A stretch of 12,722 nt of DNA. It comes from CAG-791 sp045130475. GTDB taxonomy: Bacteria; Bacillota; Clostridia; Lachnospirales; Lachnospiraceae. Every line of letters begins with the position of its first letter. Position 1 is the stretch's first letter. The notes beneath the pieces were generated by a model. That model ran no database searches. It had not been told where the DNA came from and was given only the letters and a program-made list of their open reading frames with translations. Shown here piece after piece: positions 1-7,622 of the stretch. The position numbers and the translations under genes were made by a program. The stretch is taken from assembly GCA_045130475.1 (NCBI GenBank), contig JBGUPU010000031.1, positions 1 to 12,722 on the forward strand, in the 5' to 3' direction.

Positions 1-30
1 GTTTTTTTACATTTTCAGTCAGCAAACCCT

Positions 31-60
31 CTGAAATTATTGCAGTAAAGCACCTATAAT
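31..60 (+). promoter_or_regulatory. Probable sigma-70 promoter of the substrate-binding protein gene
   Basis: A perfect TATAAT lies at 55-60, with CTGAAA at 31-36 (4 of 6 matches to TTGACA) 18 bases upstream. Transcription would start near 67, leaving a leader of about 135 bases before the ATG at 204. The leader is A-rich and I see no riboswitch or hairpin in it. The match is by eye only, and the -35 is weak, so an activator such as a catabolite regulator could be involved. Confidence 0.45.
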
Positions 61-203
61 CAAATCATCAAAGAAAACAGCAGGTCACAGAAAAACAGAA
101 AAACAGAAAAAGAGTACAGCAAAACAATTCACCTGAAACATTAATGATTGATAAAAGACTGAACATCAAACACTGAAAAGACAGACATGAAGGAGGATTC
201 AAA

Positions 204-1247
204 ATGAAAAAGTTTAGAAATGTCTTAGCCACCGGTATGATCGCCATGATGTGCCTCACCGCCTGCGGAAGCAGCGCGTCGGGAAGCGGCTCTGCAGCAA
301 ACGCATCTGCAGACAGCGCTTCCACCGCCAAGGGAAGCAGCGCATACGATATCTGCTACGTCTCCACTGTGGAAGATGAATGGCTGTCGGAACTGCTTAA
401 AGACATGAGCGTCAGCGCAGAAAACAACGATGTAGCACTGGAAGTCAAGCATGCAGGAAATGACTCCTCCAAGGTCATTCAGTGCATCGAGCAGGCAAAG
501 GCAGAAGGCAAGGAAGCCACCATCGTCAACGTGGCCTATTCCAGTGACGTGACAGCCTGTGTGGAAGCTGCCGGCGACATGAACCTTGTATTTGTCAACC
601 GCCTGCCTGAGCCCGATGATTACAATCTCCTCGGCGGAACGATCGCAGGTGTAGCCTCTGATGAAAACCTCGCAGGCACCTTCCAGGGCGAATTCCTTGC
701 AGACTACTTCAAGGAAAAAGGCCAGACAGATGTCCGTTATCTGCTGATCCAGGGACCTCTGGACCTGTCCCACTCCGTCATCCGTTCCCAGAAGCCTCTC
801 GAAATCCTCAAGGACGCAGGCTTCAACATGGTTGAAGTCGCTACGATTTCCGCAGACTATGACCGCGCAAAGGCACAGCAGGGCGTCGAATCCTTCCTTG
901 AAACGGGCAAAGAGTTTGACTGCATCATCTCCAACAACGACGCAATGGCACTCGGCGCGATCAAGGCCCTGGAGAACAAAGGCATTGATCCCGCATCCAT
1001 CCCGATCGTAGGTATCGATGCAACTGCTGACGCAGTAGAAGCAATCCAGAACGGAACCATGTCCATGAGCGTCTTCCAGAGTGCAGCAGGACAGGCAGAA
1101 GCAGCTATCCGCATCGCCAAGAACCTGATCGACGGCAAGCCCGCCGGCGAAGGAACCGGCTGCACAGTATCCGATGAGTGCGACAGCCTCTTCTACGTAC
1201 CCTTTGAGAAAGTCACATCCGAGAACGTAAACGACTACGCAAAATAA
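204..1247 (+). CDS. ABC transporter sugar-type substrate-binding lipoprotein
   Basis: This 347-residue protein is a periplasmic-binding-protein-like (Peripla_BP_4, RbsB/MglB type) solute receptor, expected to hang on the outer face of the membrane and deliver a sugar or similar solute to an ABC permease. Residues 1-20 are a lipoprotein signal peptide ending in the lipobox LTAC, with the lipidated Cys at 21, followed by a Ser/Ala/Gly-rich linker. The two lobes follow from about residue 48. The second lobe carries the typical block SNNDAMALGAIKAL and then IPIVGIDATADAVEAI, the pattern of galactose/ribose-type binding proteins. The start is set by AGGAGG at 191-196, seven bases before ATG. No permease or ATPase gene lies in the window, and a terminator hairpin follows, so it appears monocistronic. 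The ligand cannot be named from sequence. Confidence 0.93.
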   Translation: MKKFRNVLATGMIAMMCLTACGSSASGSGSAANASADSASTAKGSSAYDICYVSTVEDEWLSELLKDMSVSAENNDVALEVKHAGNDSSKVIQCIEQAKAEGKEATIVNVAYSSDVTACVEAAGDMNLVFVNRLPEPDDYNLLGGTIAGVASDENLAGTFQGEFLADYFKEKGQTDVRYLLIQGPLDLSHSVIRSQKPLEILKDAGFNMVEVATISADYDRAKAQQGVESFLETGKEFDCIISNNDAMALGAIKALENKGIDPASIPIVGIDATADAVEAIQNGTMSMSVFQSAAGQAEAAIRIAKNLIDGKPAGEGTGCTVSDECDSLFYVPFEKVTSENVNDYAK

Positions 1248-1349
1248 GGCACAAAACAGGCTGCAAAAGCAGATCAGAAAAGCAGGCCGTTAAAAAAGCA
1301 CACCGCTAAAACCGGCAGTGAAAAAAGCCACAATATTGATATAATATCT

Positions 1350-1388
1350 TCAGGTGCGCAGGACTTGCCGCAAGTTCTGCGCACCTGA
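1350..1388 (+). terminator. Long hairpin, probable terminator of the binding-protein gene
   Basis: An 18-base-pair stem (1350-1367 with 1371-1388, one G-T wobble) closes a CCG loop about 100 bases after the stop codon. The downstream sequence is T-rich but has no unbroken T run (tgttcaattcttcctt), so it may act as a weak terminator or an mRNA 3'-end stabiliser. The gene-free stretch 1248-1547 contains this hairpin, A-rich sequence before it, and nothing else I can support. Confidence 0.6.
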
Positions 1389-1547
1389 TGTTCAATTCTT
1401 CCTTCAGGAGCTGCTTTCAGAACTCTTTCGTCCGTCTCCTATCACAAAATAAAATAATTGAAGATTTTTAAGACAGATCTGTCATCGCAAAGACGACAAG
1501 TCAGTCATAGCTCAAGAACGGAATACCGGGAAAAAAGAATAAAAGAA

Positions 1548-2014
1548 ATGAGAAAAAGACAAAACAAGTATCTGCTGCGCTGTATGTACCTTAACCAGGC
1601 ATCGATGGGAATCTATCTTCTGCTCATCGGTGCAGTCCTGCCTGCTCAGCTCTAAGCCGTATCTTCCGTCCTGTACATATACTCCTTGTCATGTCCATCG
1701 GTGTGGCTGTCAGCTTTATTCTTTTTATTTTCGGAGGCTCTGTCATTCCGGTTACGATCGGTTCTGTCGGACTCGGCCTCTTTATGGCCGGCATGTACGG
1801 CACAGCCATCGGTGATGTCGGCGATCTTCTGGAAAAATACTCCCTGAGCATGGGTATGCTGATCGTCATTCCGGGACTTGTATACACCCTCATGCCCAGC
1901 CTCATCGGCATCCTGGCTGATCTCTGGGATATCCGCAAGGGTATGATGTCCATCTTTGCACTGATCATTCTGCTGCTGGCAGTCACCCTCGCTGACCTCA
2001 GGCAGAAGACATAA
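1548..2014 (+). pseudogene. MFS transporter remnant with internal deletion and frameshift
   Basis: Two pieces of what looks like one major-facilitator transporter remain in different frames. The N-terminal piece (1548-1655) encodes a short basic start and a first membrane helix ending ASMGIYLLLIGAVLPAQL, then stops. The C-terminal piece, readable from about 1655 and with an ATG at 1691, runs to the stop at 2012-2014. It encodes RPVHILLV, then hydrophobic segments with GLGLFMAGMYGTAIGDV and SLIGILADLWDIRKGMM, typical of the last helices and loops of MFS proteins. Together they give about 150 residues against roughly 400 for the family, so most of helices 2 to 8 is gone. Only a weak purine-rich site precedes 1548. 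The C-terminal piece could in principle be translated alone, but without the N-terminal half it should not transport. Its substrate is unknown. Confidence 0.75.
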
Positions 2015-2018
2015 TAAT

Positions 2019-2045
2019 AAGGCAGCCGCCATTTGCGGCTGCCTT
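2019..2045. terminator. Bidirectional intrinsic terminator between convergent genes
   Basis: The stem 2019-2029 / 2035-2045 (core GGCAGCCGC / GCGGCTGCC, loop CATTT) is flanked by ataataat on the left and ttgcttt on the right. It can end transcripts from both sides: the MFS remnant on the + strand and the acetyltransferase on the - strand, whose stop codon is at 2080. Confidence 0.75.
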
Positions 2046-2079
2046 GCTTTATGCACAATGTATAACGGTCGCTGTAAAA

Positions 2080-2652
2080 TCATTCCGTCTCAAGCTGCGG
2101 AAAAGGGATAAACGGAGCCGGCGGAGTGCTATGGCCGCCGAGCATTTTTTCCATCCAGATCATGTTGTACCAGCGGTCAAACTTGCAGGCGCATTTGTGA
2201 AATGTCCCGACGGGTTCATAGCCCATTTTTTCGTGAAAACGAACACTGTCAAAGGTGAGGTACTGATCTTCCTTCTCTTCCGGGACAGCGATACAGGCGT
2301 TGACATTTAAAATATTCTGCGCCTTCAAAATCCCTTCCATTAAATCCAGAAGCCCTTTTCCGATCCCTCTGCCTCTTGCGTCCTTAGAAACATAGATCGA
2401 GGTCTCCACGCTCCAGTCGTAGGCGGCTCTCTGCTTGAAGGATCCGGCATAGGCATAGCCCAGGATCTTTCCCTTCTCTTCTGCCACAATATAGGGATAT
2501 TTCCGGAGAGTGTGCTCTATTCGCTCCCGCATTTCCTCCGATGACGGCACTTCATATTCATAGGTGATCGCAGTGTGCAGAACGTAGTAGGCATAAAGGT
2601 CCCTGATCTGTCCCGCATCTTCCGGGGATGCTGTTCTGATATGTATTTCCAT
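2080..2652 (-). CDS. GNAT family N-acetyltransferase (phosphinothricin-acetyltransferase-like)
   Basis: Read from the ATG at 2652 this is a 190-residue cytoplasmic acetyl-CoA-dependent transferase. It begins MEIHIRTASPEDAGQIRDLY, the usual first strand and helix of the family. TAITYEYEVPSSEEM near 28-41 is the block typical of the Pat/MddA subgroup (phosphinothricin or methionine sulfoximine N-acetyltransferases). ETSIYVSKDARGRGIGKGL at 83-101 is motif A, with the acetyl-CoA-binding RGRGIG. FHEKMGYEPVGTFHKCACKF follows near 139-158, and the tail is proline-rich. A GTG at 2721 would add 23 residues; I prefer 2652 because homology begins there, though no strong ribosome binding site precedes it. 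It is 134 bases downstream of the peptidase gene. The natural acceptor amine is unknown. Confidence 0.85.
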   Translation of the reverse strand: MEIHIRTASPEDAGQIRDLYAYYVLHTAITYEYEVPSSEEMRERIEHTLRKYPYIVAEEKGKILGYAYAGSFKQRAAYDWSVETSIYVSKDARGRGIGKGLLDLMEGILKAQNILNVNACIAVPEEKEDQYLTFDSVRFHEKMGYEPVGTFHKCACKFDRWYNMIWMEKMLGGHSTPPAPFIPFPQLETE

Positions 2653-2786
2653 CTTTTCAAAATCTATTAAATCTTTTGGCCTGCTGTTAATCTCCAACAG
2701 TTTAATCTGTTGATTCCCCACGTTTGTTATTGTCGATTCCCTGCAGTTTTTAATCTATAAATCCAGTGCACATCTTCGCATAGCAT

Positions 2787-4244
2787 TTATTGATTCCCTG
2801 TGATCAGGTTTTTGTAAAAATCCACCGCTCCCGGCAGGCAGTCATAGCGAAGGGCCTCGTTTGTGCCGTGGATGCCTTTCTTCTCCTCCGGTCCGTAGAT
2901 GATGGGAGCAAAGCGGATGCAGTTGTCGCAGATGGAATCGTAAAAAGCGGAATCCGTCGCAGCAGTGAGGATGTAGGGACTGGTGGGCATGCCCGGGAAG
3001 GTCTTCATGACGGTCTGCTCCACATAGCGGAAAGCCGTGCCGTTGATATCGGCCAGTTTGGTACAGGGTGCGGCGTCGAGCACTTCCATCTCCAACTTAT
3101 ATTTCGCGGCCAGGCGCCGGATCACAGCCAGGCTCTCCTCCATATCCTGATGGTGGACAAAGCGCATATTTGCGCCCAATGTTGCCTCGGCGGGAAAGAC
3201 ATTGCAGGCAGCCGACCCGGAGGCCATGGTGAAAGTGATCGTCGTTTCCAGCATGGCGGCAGCCTGTCCGCTGATGCGGGGTGTAACGAGTTCAATGGGT
3301 TTTTGAAACAGACCTGCCTTTTGCAGGACCAGGCGAATGGGAAGCACAGCGCCGGGTGCCATTGCCTCCAGCATGGCTCTGGTCGCGGGTTCCATCTCGC
3401 TTCGGAAGGGACTGTGCTTTTCGACTGCGCAGACAAAGGCGGCGAGACGGGCAATGGGGGAATTCTTCCTGGGTGTACTGGCATGTCCGCCCTCTCCCCT
3501 GGCGATGAACTTCACATTGGCACGCCCCTTCTCTCCGATGCCGATCATGGCAAAGTTTCCTCTGACCCCCGGCATGGGATCCGTGTAGATGCCTCCGCCC
3601 TCATCGCAGACAAACCAGGGCTTGACACCTCTTTTTCGCAGCTCTTCTACAATGGCGGGACAGCCGGGACCACCCCACTCCTCCGTACAGGAGGTGGAAA
3701 TATAGACATCCTGGGCCGGGCTGCAGTCCTCTTTGAGCAGTTCTTCCACTGCCTGAAAAAAGGCCATGCAGGAGCACTTTGTGTCCACAGACCCCCGTCC
3801 CCACACCTTTCCTCCGGTGATCTTCCCGGAAAAAGGCGGATACTTCCAGTCGGCGTCTGTGACAGGCACGACATCCTGGTGCCCCATCAGGATAATGGGG
3901 CGCTCATGGCTTTTGCCCTTCCAGAAATACAGAAGGCTTCCGTTCAGGTCCGTCTTCTCCAGTTTCTCGTGGACAAGCGGAAATAGTTCCTCAAGAAGCC
4001 TGTGATAGCCATGATAGCGCTCCAGCTGGGCGGAGGCGGGATGCTCTTCGGAATAGGGATAGGAAGTCGTGTCGTATTGCACCATGCGGGACAGGATCTT
4101 GGCGTACTGCAGAGCTCTGCTGCCCTGCGCCTTTTTCGATTCAATGGTTTTTGCCGGTTTTGTATTTTTTGCCGGCTTCACCGCCTTCAGCCGTTCTGCC
4201 GGTTTTTCCTGCCCGGCTGTTTTTTTATGAACCAAGGTATTCAT
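2787..4244 (-). CDS. M20 family metallopeptidase (CPS1/PM20D1-like carboxypeptidase)
   Basis: This 485-residue protein belongs to the M20 di-zinc amidohydrolases, which cut C-terminal amino acids or N-acyl groups from small peptides and amides. The metal-site pattern is complete: GHQDVVPV (H122, D124), GRGSVDTK (D154), TEEWGG (E188, E189), CDEGGG (D214) and IHGTNE (H459). GEGGHAS near 251-256 belongs to the lid/dimerisation domain. WKYPPFSGK before the second motif is characteristic of the CPS1-type branch. Residues 1-43 form a Lys/Ala/Pro-rich basic extension without hydrophobic core, so it is not a signal peptide. The start is supported by GGAG seven bases upstream, and the gene begins 20 bases inside the end of the upstream hydrolase gene, implying translational coupling. 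Substrate unknown. Confidence 0.92.
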   Translation of the reverse strand: MNTLVHKKTAGQEKPAERLKAVKPAKNTKPAKTIESKKAQGSRALQYAKILSRMVQYDTTSYPYSEEHPASAQLERYHGYHRLLEELFPLVHEKLEKTDLNGSLLYFWKGKSHERPIILMGHQDVVPVTDADWKYPPFSGKITGGKVWGRGSVDTKCSCMAFFQAVEELLKEDCSPAQDVYISTSCTEEWGGPGCPAIVEELRKRGVKPWFVCDEGGGIYTDPMPGVRGNFAMIGIGEKGRANVKFIARGEGGHASTPRKNSPIARLAAFVCAVEKHSPFRSEMEPATRAMLEAMAPGAVLPIRLVLQKAGLFQKPIELVTPRISGQAAAMLETTITFTMASGSAACNVFPAEATLGANMRFVHHQDMEESLAVIRRLAAKYKLEMEVLDAAPCTKLADINGTAFRYVEQTVMKTFPGMPTSPYILTAATDSAFYDSICDNCIRFAPIIYGPEEKKGIHGTNEALRYDCLPGAVDFYKNLITGNQ

Positions 4245-4812
4245 TGCAGTGCTCCATTATCTCCTGCATGATCTGCAGGTCCTTCAGGCAGTCTCCTGTC
4301 TCCATGGAGTGATTGGTTCCCTCTGTGATATAGAGGGGGAGACGGAGTTTTTCACAGCCTTCGCGGATATCCTGTGTCTGCGCCCAGGGATCGGCGGTCC
4401 CGTGGAAAACGATCCCGCTTTCGGGCTGCATAAACAGAAAGCTCTGTTTCACCGGGGTAAAATAGATATTCTTTCCGACAAAGCCATGCTTCTGCTGGAA
4501 GGCAGCCGCAACGGCCGTTCCAATGCTTTTGGAGATGACGAGAATCTCGTTGTCCCCGGCAAAAAGGGTCTTATGGTCGAGTCCGTTCTTTTCACATTCC
4601 TTTCGGAAAATCTCTTCCGCCTGGGAAAGAGCACTCTCAAAAGCCTCCTTCATCTTCTCGAGGTTTCCCTTGATCCCGCCTTTAAATCCCCCGTAGGAGA
4701 GGTGGATCACGGTCTCATATCCATGATTCTGCGCCAGTTTTCTGCCGTAAAAGAGAAGGGGCTTATCTGTGTGATAGCCCACGCCGGGAAAGAGAAGTAC
4801 GATTTTCTGCAT
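4225..4812 (-). CDS. Small alpha/beta hydrolase
   Basis: This 195-residue protein has a compact alpha/beta-hydrolase layout. It opens with the strand IVLLFPGVGYHTDKP, and SKSIGTAVA at 94-102 places the nucleophile Ser96 in a nucleophile elbow. FHGTADPWA at 136-144 supplies Asp141 and EGTNHSMET at 164-172 supplies His168, so the Ser-Asp-His triad is complete. There is no signal peptide or membrane segment, so it should be cytoplasmic and act on an ester, thioester or peptide not identifiable here. GGAGG lies a short distance before the ATG. Its last 20 bases overlap the peptidase gene, suggesting two hydrolases made together. Confidence 0.88.
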   Translation of the reverse strand: MQKIVLLFPGVGYHTDKPLLFYGRKLAQNHGYETVIHLSYGGFKGGIKGNLEKMKEAFESALSQAEEIFRKECEKNGLDHKTLFAGDNEILVISKSIGTAVAAAFQQKHGFVGKNIYFTPVKQSFLFMQPESGIVFHGTADPWAQTQDIREGCEKLRLPLYITEGTNHSMETGDCLKDLQIMQEIMEHCNEYLGS

Positions 4813-4907
4813 TTGATTATTTCCTCCGATTCAATATCAACTTTTATCTCTGAGGGTATTTTTACTTCTGTTCACGCCTGTCGGGCGCGTTATCAGATAG
4901 GCGGATA

Positions 4908-6632
4908 TTACTCTGGATCAGACTCCGTATGGCTGCGGATCGCAAGGATCTGTCTGAACAGTGTCTCGTTTCCTGTGATCAGCAGGCACAGTTTTTCCCT
5001 GGCCCGGGAGAGGCCCTCATAAAGGGGCGGAATGGCCGCACCCTTTCTGCCGTCCGCGCACAGATGCAGGGATTCGTCATAATAAAAGCGCTTGTCCAGG
5101 ATCATCAGGACTCTCTCGAATTCCTGGCTGATGATCTCGCCGGATTTAAAGGATTCCGGTGTAGACCGGATGAGCTCATATCCCTTGGCCAGATAGTGGG
5201 CGGTGAGTCTCCTCTCTTCTTTTTTATCCGCGGCATAGAGTACGTCGATGCAGCTGTAGTCCGCAGAACTGTACCCGTCCTTGCGGTGAAACAGAGTGCG
5301 CAGGAAGGAAAAGATCGGACGGTTGATACGGATATTTCCGGACAGCTCCAGGCGCAGCGTCTCATAGCGGCTGATCATGGCCTCGGTGTCTTCCATGAGG
5401 GGGATGGTCCCCAGAATGCTGTGGGGATCATAGGAAATAAGGCAGGGAATGCCGTGCTCAATTGCTCTTTTCACAAGGAATTCCAGGCGGCCGCAGTCAA
5501 AGCGGTTGGCTTCATCAACAAGGATGCAGGTGTATTCCTTGAAATCATGTCCCCGGCAGATGTCTTCAACGGAAGAATCCGTTCCGGAAAAGATGTGGAC
5601 CTTGTGCAGACGTCTGTCGATCACTCGATGCCCTTCCCTGAGCGGTCCTCCGTGTACAAAGAGCACTTTCTTCTTTTTGGAGATCTCTATGGCGAGGTCA
5701 AACAAAAGCAGGGTTTTGCCGGTGCCGGCATTTCCCGTCAGGGAGATGATGGGAAGCGAGGGATTTTCCGGTCCGGGATTCCCCTCATCTGCAGCCGCAC
5801 CTGGCTTTTCCGGATTATCCGGATCTTCCGGCTGTTCTGATGTTCCTTTTGCGGCTTCCCTCTTGTCCGGCATTTCCCAGAATCCGTCCTCAAAGAGCTG
5901 GAGGATCTCCAGGATCTGGCGGCGGAATTCCGCCTGCTGATTGGTCAGAAAGTAGCGGCCAGTAAGGAGTTTTTCCGGATTTCTGACCGGGGAGATCAGG
6001 TAGTCCTGGGCCCGGAAAAACTGGCCGATATTCTCTTCCACGTAGGTCTGCAGGACAGGGCGCTGCATGGCAATGGCCAGCTCGGAAAGAGGGCACCTGC
6101 GCAAAAAGCCGTGATCATTGAGGCAGTAGAGCGCATTGCTCTCCATGACGTAAGTGTAGGAAAGGATCGTCCTGGAAACATGGGAAAGATAATAGCGGTT
6201 CTGCTCGAGCTGTTTCCGGATCCGTTCCTCTTCAATCGCTTCGCTTTTGAGTTCGATATTGAGGGCACAGTCCGCGTTCCCGGAAAATTTCAAAAGGTCA
6301 AATTCCTTGCTGATATGCTCGATGGTATAGGAAAAATAGAAGCCGTCAAAGAAAGAGACCCAGTCATCGCAGGGCTCCGGCTGCTGTTCTCCGGTTTTTC
6401 TGCCTGCCGCGTCTCCGGCAGGGCTGCCGCCTGACCCTGAGGCACAGGAAAGGTCTGATGCCTCTGCCGTCATAAAGCATTCTGCCAGTCCGTTCACAAG
6501 CGCGCAGAGAGAGGCCGCCTCGTGGCTGCTGAAATGCTTGTGCCACGGGCGCCCTGAAAGCGCATTCTCCAGTCCGGAGAACGTCTCGCTGTCATTGATC
6601 CTTGTGAGGGTATAGAGGTTCAGTGCTCTCAT
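4908..6632 (-). CDS. PD-(D/E)XK nuclease-like domain fused to DUF2075/helicase-type P-loop ATPase
   Basis: A 574-residue protein with two recognisable parts. The N-terminal part holds KEFDLLKF (Asp112) followed by NIELKSEA (Glu127, Lys129) and then a helix with KQLEQNRYYL. The order D...ExK...Q is that of PD-(D/E)XK nucleases and related NERD domains. A low-complexity Pro/Glu/Gly-rich linker (about 256-293) joins it to an ATPase of DUF2075/superfamily-1-helicase type. That part has Walker A GNAGTGKT at 300-307, Walker B CILVDEANRF at 369-378 (Asp373, Glu374), a block near GNIRINRPI (432-440), and a motif-VI-like LYEGLSRAREKLCLLI at 537-552. A second Gly/Ala/Ser linker lies at about 60-85. The start follows GGTGA closely. 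It probably acts on DNA or RNA with ATP; a defence or repair role is inference. Neighbours give no decisive context. Confidence 0.85.
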   Translation of the reverse strand: MRALNLYTLTRINDSETFSGLENALSGRPWHKHFSSHEAASLCALVNGLAECFMTAEASDLSCASGSGGSPAGDAAGRKTGEQQPEPCDDWVSFFDGFYFSYTIEHISKEFDLLKFSGNADCALNIELKSEAIEEERIRKQLEQNRYYLSHVSRTILSYTYVMESNALYCLNDHGFLRRCPLSELAIAMQRPVLQTYVEENIGQFFRAQDYLISPVRNPEKLLTGRYFLTNQQAEFRRQILEILQLFEDGFWEMPDKREAAKGTSEQPEDPDNPEKPGAAADEGNPGPENPSLPIISLTGNAGTGKTLLLFDLAIEISKKKKVLFVHGGPLREGHRVIDRRLHKVHIFSGTDSSVEDICRGHDFKEYTCILVDEANRFDCGRLEFLVKRAIEHGIPCLISYDPHSILGTIPLMEDTEAMISRYETLRLELSGNIRINRPIFSFLRTLFHRKDGYSSADYSCIDVLYAADKKEERRLTAHYLAKGYELIRSTPESFKSGEIISQEFERVLMILDKRFYYDESLHLCADGRKGAAIPPLYEGLSRAREKLCLLITGNETLFRQILAIRSHTESDPE

Positions 6633-6658
6633 TTTTTCACCGGTAAAGAATTCGTAAA

Positions 6659-6703
6659 AATGATCGCTTCATGATTTCTTTTACAGCCGAAGTGCGGATC
6701 ATT
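6659..6703. repeat. Inverted repeat upstream of the nuclease-ATPase gene
   Basis: AATGATC (6659-6665) and GATCATT (6697-6703) form a 7-base dyad. Extra complementary bases inside (GCTT with AGTGC) continue the pairing with small bulges. It sits about 27-71 bases before the start codon at 6632, where an operator or mRNA leader structure would be expected. No regulator gene is adjacent. Confidence 0.35.
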
Positions 6704-6733
6704 CTCGTTTACAGATCTCAAGATGTGCTGCGG

Positions 6734-7528
6734 TCACGCTACAAGGAAAGTATATTTCTTCACGCTGTAAAGGGGCACAAAGGGAAGAAGGATCGGAACT
6801 GTTTTAATATATTTCTGATACTCAGGATCCAGTGCGTAGTTGCGGTCCTGGCGGATCTCCAGGCGGCGGGCACCGCTGAACATGATATAGACGATCAGGA
6901 TAAATCCAAGGACAGCAACAGCCCACTGCAGGACTCCGTGCAGGGAGCCGATTCCGGAGATCAGGACACCGAGCCAGAGAAGCAGTTCTCCCAGATAATT
7001 GGGGCAGCGCACGATCCGGTAAAGACCGGTGTCTACAAAGCGATATGGATTCTTTTTCTTGGCAGCGGATTTCTGCAGGTCAGCGGCCATCTCCAGGCAG
7101 ATGCCGAAGGCCATGATGATCAGTCCCGCGATGACAGCTGCGTTGGTTCCGTCTCCGTTCAGCAGGCGGAAAAAGACCGGGCTGACCTCCAGGGTATAGA
7201 GCAGGGCACAGCTGATCCAGATGGACACCTTGGGAACCATTCCCATCTGCCGGCTGCGGTTCATCTCAGGACTGAGAACTTTTTTATAGGCCGGACTTTT
7301 CATCTCACGGACGAGCAGGTAGCCGCCCAGACGGATGCCGTAGATCATAAAGAGCAGGCACTGCAGGGCTGTACCCCAGGTGAGAGCGCCCCTGAAAATG
7401 AAGAGCATGACTGCCCCGATCGCGGCGATCGAAAAGCCGTATCCCAGGGAGAAAAAATAAATGTACATGTAAAAACCGCAGGCACTGAAAATGAGACTTG
7501 TCAAAAGTATAATGAGATACTGTGCCAT
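6734..7528 (-). CDS. DUF1295 / steroid 5-alpha-reductase-like membrane protein
   Basis: A 264-residue integral membrane protein of the DUF1295 family, related in fold to steroid 5-alpha reductases and isoprenylcysteine methyltransferases. Several hydrophobic segments are visible, at about 4-28, 32-46, 52-73, 101-121, 128-147, 182-196 and 199-217. The signature is in the C-terminal half: EMAADLQK (146-153), FVDTGLYRIVRCPNYLGE (164-181), where family members usually show SRHPNYxGE, and then RRLEIRQDRNYALDPEYQKY before a hydrophobic end. In this fold these loops bind the nucleotide cofactor. GAGAGGGG precedes the ATG, supporting the start. The substrate is unknown; a lipid or polyprenoid is the usual guess for the superfamily. 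Confidence 0.88.
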   Translation of the reverse strand: MAQYLIILLTSLIFSACGFYMYIYFFSLGYGFSIAAIGAVMLFIFRGALTWGTALQCLLFMIYGIRLGGYLLVREMKSPAYKKVLSPEMNRSRQMGMVPKVSIWISCALLYTLEVSPVFFRLLNGDGTNAAVIAGLIIMAFGICLEMAADLQKSAAKKKNPYRFVDTGLYRIVRCPNYLGELLLWLGVLISGIGSLHGVLQWAVAVLGFILIVYIMFSGARRLEIRQDRNYALDPEYQKYIKTVPILLPFVPLYSVKKYTFLVA

Positions 7529-7622
7529 GATGAATTCCCCTCTCTGTCAATACTTGAAAAACTGTTAAATATTTTCCGATTGCGGATATCTGATTTTCTC
7601 TTTTACAAAGCAATTTAATCAA

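Noticed and set aside
1317..1345. TATAAT at 1340-1345 as a promoter for the MFS remnant
   Set aside because: No -35-like hexamer lies at the proper distance, and the long hairpin at 1350-1388 would follow at once.
2790..3986. 398-codon forward frame
   Set aside because: It is the antisense shadow of the M20 peptidase, whose active-site motifs are all intact on the other strand.
4929..5840. 303-codon forward frame
   Set aside because: It is antisense to the ATPase, which has clear Walker motifs on the reverse strand.
6671..7618. 315-codon forward frame
   Set aside because: It is antisense to the DUF1295 membrane protein; the translation is rich in charged residues with no domain.
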